Shown here piece after piece: positions 45,701 through 56,036 of a stretch of DNA of 64,000 nucleotides (position 1 is its first letter; the number at the start of each line of letters is the position of its first letter). Origin of the DNA: Fodinibius salicampi. Lineage in GTDB: Bacteria; Bacteroidota; Rhodothermia; Balneolales; Balneolaceae. Location: NCBI RefSeq assembly GCF_039545095.1, contig NZ_BAABRS010000001.1, positions 1,426,001 to 1,490,000 of the forward strand, given 5' to 3'. Below the pieces are notes generated by a model, which saw only the letters and a list, made by a program, of their open reading frames with translations, had not been told where the DNA came from and searched no databases. The position numbers and the translations under genes were made by a program.

Positions 45701-47746
45701 TTATTCAGTACTCTGATTATCCCCACTTCTCTCCCCTTCAACAATATCAGCTTCAGAAATATTTTTAGGCTGACCGTTTTTCTCCTGCTGATCCTTTTCA
45801 CTTTCAAATATACCCTCGGGGTATTTACCCTCTGGATGGTCTCCTAATAATTCTTTCAGATCATTATGGTCAATCACCTCTTTGTCCAGCAAAGTCTTGG
45901 CCATCATTTCGAGCTTATTTTTATGCTCATTGAGCAGTGATTTTGTCCGTTCATAATTCTCTTTAACAATTTCACTAATGGCCTCATCTATCCGTTCAGC
46001 GGTATGTTCTGAATACTTCTTGTTAAAACCATAACTGTTCTCCGGATTTTTAGAATCCTTAAGGGACAGATATCCTATTTCTTCACTCATTCCATATTCA
46101 GCAACCATGGCGAATGCCATGTTGGTAATACGCTCAAGGTCATTCTGGGCACCGGTTGAAATTCGTCCAAAAATAATTTCCTCCGCTACACGTCCGCCCA
46201 GTAATGCACAAATTTTATCGTTTAATTCTTCCGTCGTCATTAGGAAACGATCCTCTAGCGGAGTTTGAAGGGTATATCCCAAGGCAGCTAATCCACGGGG
46301 AACAATGCTAACCTTTAATACCGGATCCGTATGTTCCAAATACCATCCCACAATGGCATGACCTGATTCATGGTAAGCCACAATCTCGCGCTCTCTCGGA
46401 TTAATTAGCTTATTTTTTTTCTCTAATCCCGCAATCACCCGCTCAATGGAATCCTGAAAATCTTCCATTTCCACAGAATCTTTATCTCGGCGGGCGGCCA
46501 TTAATGCAGCTTCATTACAAAGGTTTGCTAATTCAGCTCCGGCAAAGCCTGGAGTTTGTGATGCCAGTAGCTTCAGGTCTATATCGTCTGAGAGCTTAAG
46601 ATTACGGGTATGCACCTTTAAGACTTCTACCCTTCCTCTTAAATCTGGCTTATCAATTAAAATCTGTCGGTCAAAACGACCGGGACGTAAAAGCGCAGAA
46701 TCTAACACATCGGGACGGTTGGTGGCAGCCATAATGATTACCCCCTTATCCGTATTGAAGCCATCCATTTCACTCAGGAGCTGATTAAGCGTATTTTCCC
46801 GTTCATCATTTGATCCCATCATTGCTCCTTTCCCACGGCTACGCCCAATGGCATCAATTTCATCAATAAAAATGATGCAGGGAGCCTTTTCTTTTGCCTG
46901 TTTAAACAAATCCCGTACCCGGGCGGCTCCTACTCCTACGAACATTTCCACAAAATCGGACCCACTGAGACTAAAGAAAGGTACATCGGCCTCCCCGGCA
47001 GTAGCTTTAGCCAATAATGTTTTACCAGTACCCGGAGGGCCTACCAACAGTACTCCTTTAGGCAGAGTACCTCCAAGCCTTGTAAATTTCTCAGGATTCT
47101 GCAAAAACTCAACAACTTCCTCTACTTCGGTCTTTGCCTCTTCAAGACCCGCTACATCCTTGAACGAGATCTCACTGTCTTTCTGCTTATCGTATAACGA
47201 AGCTTTGTTTTTCCCAATGTTCAACACCTGCTGTCCTGGATTCATCCGGCGGAAGATAAAAATCCAAAAAAGGATGGCTAGTCCAATTGGAATAAGCCAT
47301 ATTAAAATACCCCCAAACCAGTCTTCTTCAATCTGCACATCATAAGTAACACCATGCTCATCCAAAATCGGACGGATCTCATCCCCTTCAAGCATGGTAG
47401 TTTGAAATATATTCTGGGTGGTAGAACTGCCCACCTGCCAATCATCTCCTTGTTCGACAGTATCTATAATTCCTTCATTAAGCGCTTTCTCGCTATATTT
47501 CCCGCTTATATAGCTCCCGTTGGTAATCGTAATCTGATCAATATATCCTTTTTCAACATAACTAAGGAAGGTACTATACTTAATTCGCTCTCCACTTTCG
47601 GAATTCATGAAATATACCTGTACTCCAAGAAGAGCCAATAGTAATACTACGTAAATCCAAATTGGAAACTTTGGTGAATTAGTTTTGCCCTCACCTGAAC
47701 CCTGATTACCTGATTTCTTTTTTGAAGACTTATTCTGTTCAGACAT
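45701..47746 (-). CDS. ftsH: ATP-dependent zinc metalloprotease FtsH
   Basis: A 681-residue FtsH: an N-terminal membrane helix ([17 protein letters not shown]), a periplasmic segment, a second helix ([17 protein letters not shown]), then the AAA+ module with Walker A GPPGTGKT (about 236-243), Walker B IIFIDEID and the arginine-finger region RPGRFDRQ, and a protease domain with zinc motif HESGH near residue 455. An acidic, Lys-rich tail closes the protein. FtsH degrades misfolded membrane proteins and key regulators and is essential in many bacteria. Full length and intact. Confidence 0.96.
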   Translation of the reverse strand: MSEQNKSSKKKSGNQGSGEGKTNSPKFPIWIYVVLLLALLGVQVYFMNSESGERIKYSTFLSYVEKGYIDQITITNGSYISGKYSEKALNEGIIDTVEQGDDWQVGSSTTQNIFQTTMLEGDEIRPILDEHGVTYDVQIEEDWFGGILIWLIPIGLAILFWIFIFRRMNPGQQVLNIGKNKASLYDKQKDSEISFKDVAGLEEAKTEVEEVVEFLQNPEKFTRLGGTLPKGVLLVGPPGTGKTLLAKATAGEADVPFFSLSGSDFVEMFVGVGAARVRDLFKQAKEKAPCIIFIDEIDAIGRSRGKGAMMGSNDERENTLNQLLSEMDGFNTDKGVIIMAATNRPDVLDSALLRPGRFDRQILIDKPDLRGRVEVLKVHTRNLKLSDDIDLKLLASQTPGFAGAELANLCNEAALMAARRDKDSVEMEDFQDSIERVIAGLEKKNKLINPREREIVAYHESGHAIVGWYLEHTDPVLKVSIVPRGLAALGYTLQTPLEDRFLMTTEELNDKICALLGGRVAEEIIFGRISTGAQNDLERITNMAFAMVAEYGMSEEIGYLSLKDSKNPENSYGFNKKYSEHTAERIDEAISEIVKENYERTKSLLNEHKNKLEMMAKTLLDKEVIDHNDLKELLGDHPEGKYPEGIFESEKDQQEKNGQPKNISEADIVEGERSGDNQSTE

Positions 47747-47893
47747 GTATGAACTCTTTGCAAATTTCTCTTATCAACTAAATATACGGCAAATATTTAT
47801 AGTCTGCGTACTTATCCAATAAATTAGCAATATATAACGAATTGAATTTTATAAACGTATACTCAAATGAAGTCTCTGATATTATGAGTCTCT

Positions 47894-48928
47894 TTACCCT
47901 TCTGAATCATTAAAGGATACCACTCCTCCCTCAGCTTGTTGCATACGAATTCCTTCTTCTTGATTCTTGACTTGTCCTATCACCGTGAAGTCACTAAACT
48001 CTTCCGACAACTTTTCTACATTTTCTTCCGGGAGCGTAAAAACCATTTCATAGTCCTCCCCACCATAAAGGGCATATTTATCCACATCTTCTTTCATTTC
48101 ATCAGCCACGTTCCGCGTATCTAAGGATATAGGTAATGTAGCCTGATAAAAATAAACGCCTTTTCCTGAAGCTTCGGCAAGGTTCTGCAAATCATTAACC
48201 AGACCCTGGGTGAGGTCAATCATTGAGGTTGGGATAATATCTAAATCACGAAGTATTTCAATAAAACTTTTTCGAGCAATGGGTACCAGCTGCCGTTTTA
48301 CCACATACTCGTAATCATCAAGGTTGGGCTGGAAGGACTGTTGTTGTTTTTCTTCCTCCCAAAACTTTTTTTCCCTCATTAGGATTCTCAAGCCAGCGGT
48401 AGCTCCTCCAACATCACCGGTAACACAGATCGCATCTCCTATTCTTGCTCCACTACGGTAAGTAATTAGCTCTTTATCAACATTCCCATAGCAACTTATG
48501 CTAATTCCCAATAATTGATGAGAAGCAGAAAGGTCACCTCCTACAATTTCAAAATCATAATCCTTACCAGCCGCACCAATGCCCTTATAAATTTGCTTGA
48601 GCATATCCACAGACATTTTATTGGGAACTGATAAGTTAACCAATACCGCGTCCGGGGTTCCATTCATGGCATATATATCACTTACCGCAGCAGTAGCTAC
48701 CTTATATCCAAGATGGTGAAGTGGTACATAGGTCAGATCAAAATCCACTCCTTCCATAAAACTTTCAGAAGAAAGCAGTTTAAGATGATCTGAATTCTCT
48801 AAAACCGCACTGTCATCGCCCCATCCTTTAATCGTTTCCTTATGCTGAGTCTCATTATGTTCCATCAGCTCATTAATAAGTTCACGACGTCCCAGTGACT
48901 GAATTGTTCGAAATTCGTTATCTGCCAT
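47894..48928 (-). CDS. thiL: Thiamine-monophosphate kinase
   Basis: A 344-residue ThiL, phosphorylating thiamine phosphate to the coenzyme thiamine diphosphate. Motifs: WGDDSAVLE (Asp-Asp metal site), SSESFMEGVDFDL, EIVGGDLSAS, ICVTGDVGGATAGL and YGGEDYEMVFTL, all in the order of PurM-like ThiL. The start is ATG 48926-48928, because the longer frame crosses the terminator at 48955. TPP is the cofactor of the fused oxoglutarate dehydrogenase at 32473. It lies between ftsH and the exb cluster, same strand, spacings of 147 and 84 bp. Confidence 0.93.
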   Translation of the reverse strand: MADNEFRTIQSLGRRELINELMEHNETQHKETIKGWGDDSAVLENSDHLKLLSSESFMEGVDFDLTYVPLHHLGYKVATAAVSDIYAMNGTPDAVLVNLSVPNKMSVDMLKQIYKGIGAAGKDYDFEIVGGDLSASHQLLGISISCYGNVDKELITYRSGARIGDAICVTGDVGGATAGLRILMREKKFWEEEKQQQSFQPNLDDYEYVVKRQLVPIARKSFIEILRDLDIIPTSMIDLTQGLVNDLQNLAEASGKGVYFYQATLPISLDTRNVADEMKEDVDKYALYGGEDYEMVFTLPEENVEKLSEEFSDFTVIGQVKNQEEGIRMQQAEGGVVSFNDSEG

Positions 48929-48954
48929 AAAAGTTTGAATAGCTATAAATAAAA

Positions 48955-48985
48955 AAGGCAGGTACACATGATGTGTACTTGCCTT
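48955..48985 (-). terminator. Terminator between the exb cluster and thiL
   Basis: AAGGCA and GTACAC pair with GTGTAC and TGCCTT (48955-48985, one unpaired base on each side of the inner arm) around ATGAT. It is 28 bp beyond the last exbD stop on the minus strand and is followed by an A/T-rich tract that reads as T on that strand. Confidence 0.75.
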
Positions 48986-49012
48986 CTAAAGTTTAATAAA
49001 TATTATGAAATA

Positions 49013-49465
49013 TTACTGATTTACTTCCTGCCTTGTAGAGTAATTAATTCGAAGCGTTCCAGCCTCACGTAGTTCTTCCTGAACATCGGTAACGATACCG
49101 GTTTCGGTATCTTCATTAACCCTGAGTGAGACAATCAACTTGGGTTGCTCCGTGTACTTATCGTACATTAAATTACGAATAGCACCAATATCATCAATTA
49201 TAGCATCATCAATCTGGATGCGTGTTTGTCCAAGCTCTCCTCCTCCAAGTTTTTCAGGACCAATATAAATGTAGCTTATCAGACGTTTCTGCTCAATCTT
49301 TTCAACATTTTCTGCTTCCGTAAAATTAATTTGCACCTGCAATTCAACTTCACGGAGTACCGTTGTAACCATAAAAAAGATGAGCAACATAAAGATAATG
49401 TCAGGCATCGCAGTCATTGGTACTTCCTGACTTGTATCAGCCGATTTTTTTTCGAAATGTGCCAT
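49013..49465 (-). CDS. exbD: ExbD/TolR-family biopolymer transporter (second copy)
   Basis: A 150-residue ExbD/TolR protein with one N-terminal membrane helix (PDIIFMLLIFFMVTTVL) and the conserved Asp (MPDIIF) needed for proton-driven energy transfer, followed by a periplasmic domain. It overlaps no gene and lies 10 bp after the preceding exbD on the same strand. Two adjacent exbD genes with one exbB are common in Bacteroidota and probably form heterogenous ExbD in one complex. It should energise the TonB receptor. Confidence 0.9.
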   Translation of the reverse strand: MAHFEKKSADTSQEVPMTAMPDIIFMLLIFFMVTTVLREVELQVQINFTEAENVEKIEQKRLISYIYIGPEKLGGGELGQTRIQIDDAIIDDIGAIRNLMYDKYTEQPKLIVSLRVNEDTETGIVTDVQEELREAGTLRINYSTRQEVNQ

Positions 49466-49475
49466 AGATTATACG

Positions 49476-50021
49476 TTATCCTTCGTCGGGTTCTGCAATT
49501 GAGATTTTCTTTGGAAACATATCCTTAATAGTCTGTTGCTGCTCGCTATCTTCCTCTAACTGACCGTAGTTTCTGCCATACTCTGCCTGGGCTGCTTGAT
49601 TGCGAAGTTCTGCATAAGCACCCATAACCTCATCCAGCATATTAATATACGTTCTGTATGGGGTCTGTCTGGCTGTTTTAATAGAAACGATAGCTTTATC
49701 GGGCGATTCAGATAAATTAGGGTCTTCGCCATTATTCGTAACAAAGTCCTTTATTTTCTGTTTCACCTCAGAAATATCCGTAGGCTCATCATCCATCAGC
49801 ACCATACCCTGGGCATTAACCAAAATATTTAACAAATTCCGTTCCTTAATGGGAGGTGGATCCTGTTCTTCTTCAGGAGCAGGTGGCAACTGAAGACCAA
49901 TACCCGTATCGATATCTATCGTCGTAACGAGTAGAAAGAAGATAAGCAAAAGGAAGGCAATATCAGCCATTCCCGCCCCACCCAATTCGGGATCTTCACG
50001 TCGTGTTTTTTTATCAAACAT
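49476..50021 (-). CDS. exbD: ExbD/TolR-family biopolymer transporter (first copy)
   Basis: A 181-residue ExbD with the conserved Asp in GMADIAFLLLIFFLLVTTI, the only membrane helix, then a Pro/Glu-rich linker (PPAPEEEQDPPPIKERN) and a periplasmic domain containing DEVMGAYAELRNQAA. Longer than the other ExbD by about 30 residues at the C-terminus. It lies 12 bp after the small membrane protein and 10 bp before the second exbD, so all four genes from exbB are one transcript. Confidence 0.9.
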   Translation of the reverse strand: MFDKKTRREDPELGGAGMADIAFLLLIFFLLVTTIDIDTGIGLQLPPAPEEEQDPPPIKERNLLNILVNAQGMVLMDDEPTDISEVKQKIKDFVTNNGEDPNLSESPDKAIVSIKTARQTPYRTYINMLDEVMGAYAELRNQAAQAEYGRNYGQLEEDSEQQQTIKDMFPKKISIAEPDEG

Positions 50022-50033
50022 AATAGTGAATGA

Positions 50034-50303
50034 TTAAATATTTAAAGTTCCGCGTAGACCCGTCAGAAATATTAGCAGAATCATTGCAGCCATCATAAAA
50101 ATCATGGTAGCAACTCCCGCTTCCGTTATGTCACCAAATACTCCATAACTAATACCGAATACTACAAAGGGTACCAGCATGGTTCCTACTTTCTTAAACT
50201 CCGCCTTACCTTTAATGAGGCTTTGGATACCGGAATAGAGCATACCTAATACTCCAAGTCCGATTAATGCCAAGCCTAATCCTATGCCTATAGTTGGAAT
50301 CAT
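50034..50303 (-). CDS. Small three-helix membrane protein in the exb operon
   Basis: An 89-residue, very hydrophobic protein with three probable helices (GIGLGLALIGLGVLGMLYSG; a short second near LVPFVVFGISYGVFG; ATMIFMMAAMILLIFLTGL) and a basic loop (KGKAEFKK). It lies between exbB (37 bp) and the first exbD (12 bp), so it is co-transcribed. I recognise no family. The position suggests a structural or assembly role in the ExbBD motor, which is inference. Confidence 0.75.
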   Translation of the reverse strand: MIPTIGIGLGLALIGLGVLGMLYSGIQSLIKGKAEFKKVGTMLVPFVVFGISYGVFGDITEAGVATMIFMMAAMILLIFLTGLRGTLNI

Positions 50304-50340
50304 AATATTATCAAATAAAGAATTAGTTTTTAGCTCTTAT

Positions 50341-51051
50341 TTACTCTTCGTCGGACTCTGGCGCAACCTGCTTACCCTCTTTGAGCATAACAATAGAATC
50401 TATAAGAGTAATGGAGCTTTCTTCCATTTCAGAAATTATGCGATCAATTTTAGAAACGCAGTAGTTATAACCAACCTGTAAGATAATACCTGCAAGAAGT
50501 CCTGCAGCAGTTGTTAAAAGAGCTACCTTAATACCTCCAGCAACCAGCGATGGTGAAATATCGCCTGCCTCTTCAATGGCATCAAATGCCTGAATCATAC
50601 CTACAACCGTACCGAGGAATCCGAGCAAGGGAGCAATGGCAATAAATAGTGATAGCCATACCAAACCTCTTTCAAGGAAACTCATTTCAATAGATCCATA
50701 GGCTGATATTGCTTTTTCAGCCGCATCTATACCTTCATCAACACGCATCAAACCAGCTTGAAAAACAGATGCCACCGGACCTCTTGTTTCGGCACAAAGC
50801 TGACGAGCAGCGGGAACCCCACCTTCATCTAACGCCTCCTGTACATCCACAACAAATTTCCGAGTATCAATATCAGCCAAGTTCAATGTGATTATTCGCT
50901 CAAGAAAAATAGCTAAACCTAAAATGAGAGCGACAAGGACCGGCCACATAAACCCACCATCGTTACCTTCATTAAATCTTTGTACAAGTACATTAAAAAA
51001 TCCTTGATCCGCTCCTGCTTGAAGGAAAAAGAGAGTTATAGACGTTATCAT
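50341..51051 (-). CDS. exbB: ExbB/TolQ/MotA-family proton channel protein
   Basis: A 236-residue ExbB-type protein with three membrane helices (FMWPVLVALILGLAIFLERI; IAPLLGFLGTVVGMIQAFDAI; and GIKVALLTTAAGLLAGIILQV) and the family motif GLLGTV-like LLGFLGTVVGMI. It is the first gene of the exbB, small protein, exbD, exbD group. With ExbD it converts proton motive force into motion passed to TonB. No TonB gene is seen in the window. Confidence 0.92.
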   Translation of the reverse strand: MITSITLFFLQAGADQGFFNVLVQRFNEGNDGGFMWPVLVALILGLAIFLERIITLNLADIDTRKFVVDVQEALDEGGVPAARQLCAETRGPVASVFQAGLMRVDEGIDAAEKAISAYGSIEMSFLERGLVWLSLFIAIAPLLGFLGTVVGMIQAFDAIEEAGDISPSLVAGGIKVALLTTAAGLLAGIILQVGYNYCVSKIDRIISEMEESSITLIDSIVMLKEGKQVAPESDEE

Positions 51052-51214
51052 ACGATTACTCCAATTAAATTATATTAGTTATCTGTTAATAAGGGGTCTG
51101 AAAGATGAAAAATGATAGATTAATTTCATTAAAAAGTCAAAGGCAGAAGGCATTATTTTTATAATCCACCTTTTAAAAGGATATTTTAACAAAATTTATC
51201 TTTCTAATACTAGT

Positions 51215-53230
51215 TCATCCACTTTTAACCCTGTTAGCTTTTTGTTCAAAACGTTGAAGACCTATATCCAAAAAATTCTGGAATTCTTCCTGACCGGCAT
51301 AGCCAACCAGTTGTGCAATAATTTCTTCGGTTTGAGGATCAATAATTACATAAGTAGGTAACGCTACCGTACCCGTAATTTCAAATTGAAATCGTTGATT
51401 TTTTGGACCCTCAGATCCATCGTCTGTATATAAACGCACTTGCTCCATTTTTGCAAATCGTTTTTGGATAGAACTAAGAGGAAAGACATTTGTTTCCATT
51501 GCCCGGCAATTTGTACATGTATAGCCTGTAAAGTCAATAAATAAAGGTTTATTCTCCTCCCTGGCCTTCGTTAAAGAAGCTTCATAATTGGAAGACCACT
51601 GACTTTCTTCCCCTTCGTTTGTGCCTGTCCCCCCCTGTTGTGCGAGAGTTCGGACAACACTTACGTCTGTGGCTTGTTTTGGAGGCAGCCAAGAATCCCA
51701 AATTCCAAGTGAAGCACCGAGCAATCCAGGTATAAGGTAAAAACTAAAAAGAATGAACGGGAGTGATAGCATCAAACGACCTGCGCCTATTTTCTCTGGC
51801 TTTTTATCATGGGATAGTGAAAAGACTCCCAAGACATATAAACCAGCAACAAAAAATATAGCTATCCAGGCTGCAATAGCAAAGGGACGGGAGATCAATC
51901 CCCACTGCCATACCAAATCAGCGTTAGAAAGAAATTTAACGGCCGCAGCCAGTTCTATAAAACCCAATAATACCTTAACCACATTCATCCACGATCCACT
52001 TTCAGGCAGAGATTCTAACCATCTGGGGAAAAGGGCAAAAAATACAAAAGGACTGGCAAATGCCCCTGAAAAACCAGCCATACCAATAATTGGATAGAAC
52101 CATTCACCACCGGCTGTAGCGGCCAGTACGCCTCCTACAAACGGCGCTGTGCATGAGAAAGAGACAGCACTAATTGTTAGGGCCATAAATAAAATTCCGA
52201 CAACACCAGAACTTTCATTGCTCTTTTTATTCAGCCAGTTTGTTAACTGATACGGCAGTCGTAATTCAAAAGCCCCCAAAAGGCTCACTGCAAATATCAC
52301 AAGTATAATAGCTATAAACAGGTTAACCCAAGGGTTTGCTGCAAATTGATTCGCTCCTGATGCTCCAATAAAAAATGCTAAAAGAGCCCCCAGAATTGTG
52401 AAAGTAAGTACGATGGCCATCCCAAAACCAAGAGCCTGACCAATGGCACGGCTGCCCTGGCCCTCTTTCTGCTTAGAAAAAAACGAAACGGTTAGTGGAA
52501 TCATCGGAAATACACAAGGAGTGAGTAAAGCCGCAAAGCCAGCTGTTAAAGCGATCCAAAGAAAAGAGAATACTCCACCTCCACCTAAGCCACCTGCGTC
52601 TGTACTTGCTGCTCCTGTAACACTTCCGGTTTCACCAGACGAAGCTGGACTATTTCCCTCCTCTATATTGCCTGCAGCAGAAACATCTTCATCAGGACTT
52701 TCATCATTACTCCGCTCCTCAAAATCTGAAAAGGGATCGTCTGCAACACCGGCAATAGTAACCGACTTAGTAATAGATTTTGTCTTGGGAGGGAGGCAGG
52801 ATTTGTCATCACAAACCTGGTATAAAACTTCCAGGTCAATCATGGTAGAGCCTTCCATATCTGGTTTAAAAGCTACAGGAATGGTAAAAGTAGCAGATTG
52901 GGTGTGCCAGCCTAGTTCAGCATTGAAATTAGGGTCCATCTCTATGGATGGTTCCGATTCCGAAACATCGCCTGCGATTGCCATATCTGGATTTGCAGAA
53001 GAAAACTGGGTAGGATACGGTCCCGCATCCGGATCGTTTGCGATGGAATAAAGATGCCACTCACCTTCAATTGAGGCTTCAATCGTAATCTCTGCCACCT
53101 CACCCGCAGCTATCTCTTCAGGAGCTTCCGTAATGGTGTAAGAGACCGGATCCAGAACCTGACTATAAACAAAAAATGGGGATAACATCACCATGATGCT
53201 CCCCATTAAAAATAATATAACTTTTTTCAT
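51215..53230 (-). CDS. dsbD: Thiol:disulfide interchange protein DsbD
   Basis: A 671-residue membrane protein of DsbD type, transferring electrons from thioredoxin in the cytoplasm to the periplasm. After the signal peptide (MKKVILFLMG...) an N-terminal beta-sandwich domain (to about residue 155, with the cysteines in YQVCDDKSCLPPK) is followed by an acidic linker, the eight-helix membrane domain with its two active cysteines (TPCVFPMIPLTV and SFSCTAPFVG), and a C-terminal thioredoxin domain with CTNC near residue 570 (TGYTCTNCRAMET). All three modules look complete. It lies 28 bp after rplI on the same strand. Confidence 0.93.
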   Translation of the reverse strand: MKKVILFLMGSIMVMLSPFFVYSQVLDPVSYTITEAPEEIAAGEVAEITIEASIEGEWHLYSIANDPDAGPYPTQFSSANPDMAIAGDVSESEPSIEMDPNFNAELGWHTQSATFTIPVAFKPDMEGSTMIDLEVLYQVCDDKSCLPPKTKSITKSVTIAGVADDPFSDFEERSNDESPDEDVSAAGNIEEGNSPASSGETGSVTGAASTDAGGLGGGGVFSFLWIALTAGFAALLTPCVFPMIPLTVSFFSKQKEGQGSRAIGQALGFGMAIVLTFTILGALLAFFIGASGANQFAANPWVNLFIAIILVIFAVSLLGAFELRLPYQLTNWLNKKSNESSGVVGILFMALTISAVSFSCTAPFVGGVLAATAGGEWFYPIIGMAGFSGAFASPFVFFALFPRWLESLPESGSWMNVVKVLLGFIELAAAVKFLSNADLVWQWGLISRPFAIAAWIAIFFVAGLYVLGVFSLSHDKKPEKIGAGRLMLSLPFILFSFYLIPGLLGASLGIWDSWLPPKQATDVSVVRTLAQQGGTGTNEGEESQWSSNYEASLTKAREENKPLFIDFTGYTCTNCRAMETNVFPLSSIQKRFAKMEQVRLYTDDGSEGPKNQRFQFEITGTVALPTYVIIDPQTEEIIAQLVGYAGQEEFQNFLDIGLQRFEQKANRVKSG

Positions 53231-53258
53231 ATCCAGTAGTTAAATGAAACGCGGGATA

Positions 53259-53717
53259 CTACTTCTTAACTACCCATACTTTAATCTGTGCCTTTATATC
53301 TCCAACCAGATTAACCGTGGCAGTATATTCTCCCAGCGTATTGATGTCTTGATCTAACGAAATCTTACGCTTGTCTATTGTAATATCTCGTTCTTCCAAT
53401 GCATCTGCAACATCTTGATTCGTTACAGAACCATGGATACGCTCATCTTCGCCGACAGAAACGGGGATAGTGACCGATGTTGTTTCCAGTTGTTCAGCCA
53501 TATTTTGAGCCGACTCTATCGTCAACTCAGCACGCCGTTCTGCTTTCTCCTTCATTCGCTCTAATCGATTGAGCGCCCCGTCAGTAGCCATCATAGCTTT
53601 ACCCTGGGGGATCAAATAGTTACGGCCGTAACCAGCCTTTACCTCAACGATATCACCAGAGTCGCCGAGTTTTTCAACATCTTCTCTTAAAATTAACTTC
53701 ATGTATTTATTAGCCAT
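53259..53717 (-). CDS. rplI: Ribosomal protein bL9
   Basis: A 152-residue L9: the N-terminal RNA-binding domain carries KLILREDVEKLGDSGDIVEV and GYGRNYLIPQGKAM, then the long connecting helix (about 45-75) and a C-terminal domain with VGEDERIHGSVTNQDVADAL. ATG 53717 gives MANKYMKLIL; an internal ATG at 53702 (MKLIL) matches the usual L9 start and may be the real one. It is the last ribosomal gene of rpsF-rpsR-rplI. Confidence 0.94.
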   Translation of the reverse strand: MANKYMKLILREDVEKLGDSGDIVEVKAGYGRNYLIPQGKAMMATDGALNRLERMKEKAERRAELTIESAQNMAEQLETTSVTIPVSVGEDERIHGSVTNQDVADALEERDITIDKRKISLDQDINTLGEYTATVNLVGDIKAQIKVWVVKK

Positions 53718-53733
53718 AGAAATAAAAAATTTT

Positions 53734-53985
53734 TTATCGAAGGTTATCTGCTACATATGGAATCATACCCAAAAAGCGGGCACGTTTAATTGCACGGGAA
53801 AGCTGACGCTGATACTTTGCACTTGTACCGGTAACACGTCGTGGCAAAATCTTTCCCTGATCGTTCATAAATCGCTGCAACAGATCAGTATTTTTATAAT
53901 CAATGTACTCAATACCAGCCTTAGAAAATTTGCACTTTCTGGTTTTTATCTGATTTTTCTTCGGATGTGATGGATTCTTAATCAT
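53734..53985 (-). CDS. rpsR: Ribosomal protein bS18
   Basis: An 83-residue basic protein of the S18 family, with the conserved [43 protein letters not shown] segment that binds 16S rRNA near S6. It lies between rpsF (37 bp) and rplI (16 bp) on the same strand. The N-terminal cysteine (KTRKCKF) is retained; only one of the usual zinc Cys positions is visible. Confidence 0.94.
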   Translation of the reverse strand: MIKNPSHPKKNQIKTRKCKFSKAGIEYIDYKNTDLLQRFMNDQGKILPRRVTGTSAKYQRQLSRAIKRARFLGMIPYVADNLR

Positions 53986-54022
53986 AACAAAAAATAGTTG
54001 TAGTTATAGAAATGGATTTAAA

Positions 54023-54406
54023 TTAATCTTCGTCTTCCTCTTCTTCCTCCTCATCATCAACAAAGACGGTAGGTACCGCATTCTTGCGCTGAAGTTCGCG
54101 ATGACGCAACATTTTAGCATCATACTTCAGCGTCAAATAACGCATAATATGATCATCAATTCGGAGGGCACGCTCCAGCTTTTCTATGAGTTCGCCGGGA
54201 GCATTAAAATAAGCGTTTACATAGTAACCACTCGTTTTTTTATCCATCTCAAATTCAAACTTGCGGATTCCCCATTCATCCACTTCATCAATTTCTCCAC
54301 CATTATCTCTGATAAACTCAGTGAATTTTTCAACGATCTCTTCGTATTGATCGTCTTCCAATACGGGATTTATAATATAGGTTAGCTCGTAATAGTTTTT
54401 ACTCAT
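54023..54406 (-). CDS. rpsF: Ribosomal protein bS6
   Basis: A 127-residue S6: YYELTYIINPVLEDDQYEEI and the second strand WGIRKFEFEMDKKTSGYYV match the ferredoxin-like fold, and the acidic C-terminal tail (DDEEEEEEDED) is the glutamate tail characteristic of this protein. It starts the rpsF-rpsR-rplI run; the ssb gene often found here is absent. Confidence 0.95.
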   Translation of the reverse strand: MSKNYYELTYIINPVLEDDQYEEIVEKFTEFIRDNGGEIDEVDEWGIRKFEFEMDKKTSGYYVNAYFNAPGELIEKLERALRIDDHIMRYLTLKYDAKMLRHRELQRKNAVPTVFVDDEEEEEEDED

Positions 54407-54583
54407 GTGATATGTTCCTTTGGTTGTTTCTGTTTGAAACAGCCGACATAGTGACTTTCACTTGTCAGCAGGCAGGCAAAAATAGCGTTTTTTGCTATGA
54501 ATTACAATTACTGCAGCAATAAACCTCTTTTCTCCGGAATAATAATTTAATCTTTCCGATTTTTAACGGGTATTAAAACTAGA

Positions 54584-56032
54584 TTAAAAGAGGCTAGCCG
54601 TTACCCAGTCACCGGCATAGTAAGAGGAAAGCAAGTCATGCAATCCGCCAAATGCCACGCCAAAATATACGGTCATAATAGCCAATACAATAAGTGTGGT
54701 GCGATATACAATTCCTGAATGAACGAAAGGCACATCTTTATTCGGCTCGCGGAAGTACATGTAGACCATAGGACGCAAATAATAATAAACACTGGCAGCG
54801 CTGGCTAAAACACCAATTACAGCCAAAGTAACCATTCCCGCATTCACTGCGGCAGCAAAGACCAGATATTTTCCAAAGAAACCAACCAGTGGTGGTATAC
54901 CTGCAAGTGAAAATAAAAAGATAGAAAGCATCACTCCCATTAGTGGACGTTTAAAGCCAAGGCCGGAATAGTTGTTTACATCTGTAAAATCGAGTCCCTG
55001 TTGACGCTCATAATAGGCCACCACACCGAATGCACCAACATTCATAATAGTATAGGCAAACAGATAATAGAGGACCGCGCTGTATCCTTCGGGCGTACCG
55101 GCAGCCAATCCAACCAGCAGATAACCCGCATGAGCGATACTCGAATAGGCCAGCATCCGTTTAATATTATCTTGTACCAGGGCAATAATATTGCCCAGAA
55201 TCATCGTCAATATGGCCACAACTGTTAATAAAGCAGACCAATCTGCCGTTTCTGCCGGTAACATCTTAGATACCACCAGAATAAGGGCGATAAATGAAGC
55301 CGACTTGGAAGCCGTAGCCATATAGGCCGTAAGTGTAGTCGGGGTACCCTGATAGACATCGGGCGTCCACATATGAAAAGGGACAGCAGACACCTTAAAG
55401 AAAAAGCCTACAAGCAACAATCCTCCTCCAGCGAGAAACAATAAGTCCGGACTTGCCTGCTGAGCAATTTCCGGCAAACTTAAAGATCCGGTTGCTCCGT
55501 ACAATAATGCCATACCATACAACAAAAACCCGGTTGAAAAAGCGCCCAATAAGAAATATTTGAGAGCAGCTTCCGCCCCACTTTTACGCTCTTTTATGAG
55601 CCCGGCAAGGACATACAGGCACATTGACATCGTTTCCAGACCAATAAAAATCATGATCAAATTATTGGCACTGGCCAGAGCAGTCATTCCCGCTGTAGCA
55701 AATAATATCATGGCATATACTTCACCAAAATCATGTTCAATAGCCTGTAGGTATTCCCTGGATATTAATACACAGAAAAGTGATCCGAATAATACCACGG
55801 CAGTACCAAAAGCAGAAACACCTCCATAGGTAATCATTCCGGAAAAGGCTTCTCCCACGGGACCAAACATATCTACAACAGCCAAAGCCAAGCCAGCTGT
55901 TAATGCAACAACAGTTACACCAAAAATCCCGCCATGGTCATCTTTGTATGCATCTATTAACAGGGCGATAAGTCCCGCTACCGCTACTATTGTGCCGGGT
56001 AAAAAAGCGTTTAGGTCGTGTAAGTAATCCAT
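54584..56032 (-). CDS. nuoN: NADH-quinone oxidoreductase subunit N
   Basis: A 482-residue, 14-helix antiporter-like subunit of complex I. The proton-channel motifs are visible: FIGLETMSMCLYVLAG (with the essential Glu), GFFFKVSAVPFHMWTPDVYQG (the Lys of the broken helix), and KRMLAYSSIAHAGYLLVG with the second lysine. It is the last gene of the minus-strand group nuoL, nuoM, phhB, nuoN, following the pterin dehydratase by four bases. The remaining nuo genes are not in this window. Confidence 0.95.
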   Translation of the reverse strand: MDYLHDLNAFLPGTIVAVAGLIALLIDAYKDDHGGIFGVTVVALTAGLALAVVDMFGPVGEAFSGMITYGGVSAFGTAVVLFGSLFCVLISREYLQAIEHDFGEVYAMILFATAGMTALASANNLIMIFIGLETMSMCLYVLAGLIKERKSGAEAALKYFLLGAFSTGFLLYGMALLYGATGSLSLPEIAQQASPDLLFLAGGGLLLVGFFFKVSAVPFHMWTPDVYQGTPTTLTAYMATASKSASFIALILVVSKMLPAETADWSALLTVVAILTMILGNIIALVQDNIKRMLAYSSIAHAGYLLVGLAAGTPEGYSAVLYYLFAYTIMNVGAFGVVAYYERQQGLDFTDVNNYSGLGFKRPLMGVMLSIFLFSLAGIPPLVGFFGKYLVFAAAVNAGMVTLAVIGVLASAASVYYYLRPMVYMYFREPNKDVPFVHSGIVYRTTLIVLAIMTVYFGVAFGGLHDLLSSYYAGDWVTASLF

Positions 56033-56036
56033 TCAA

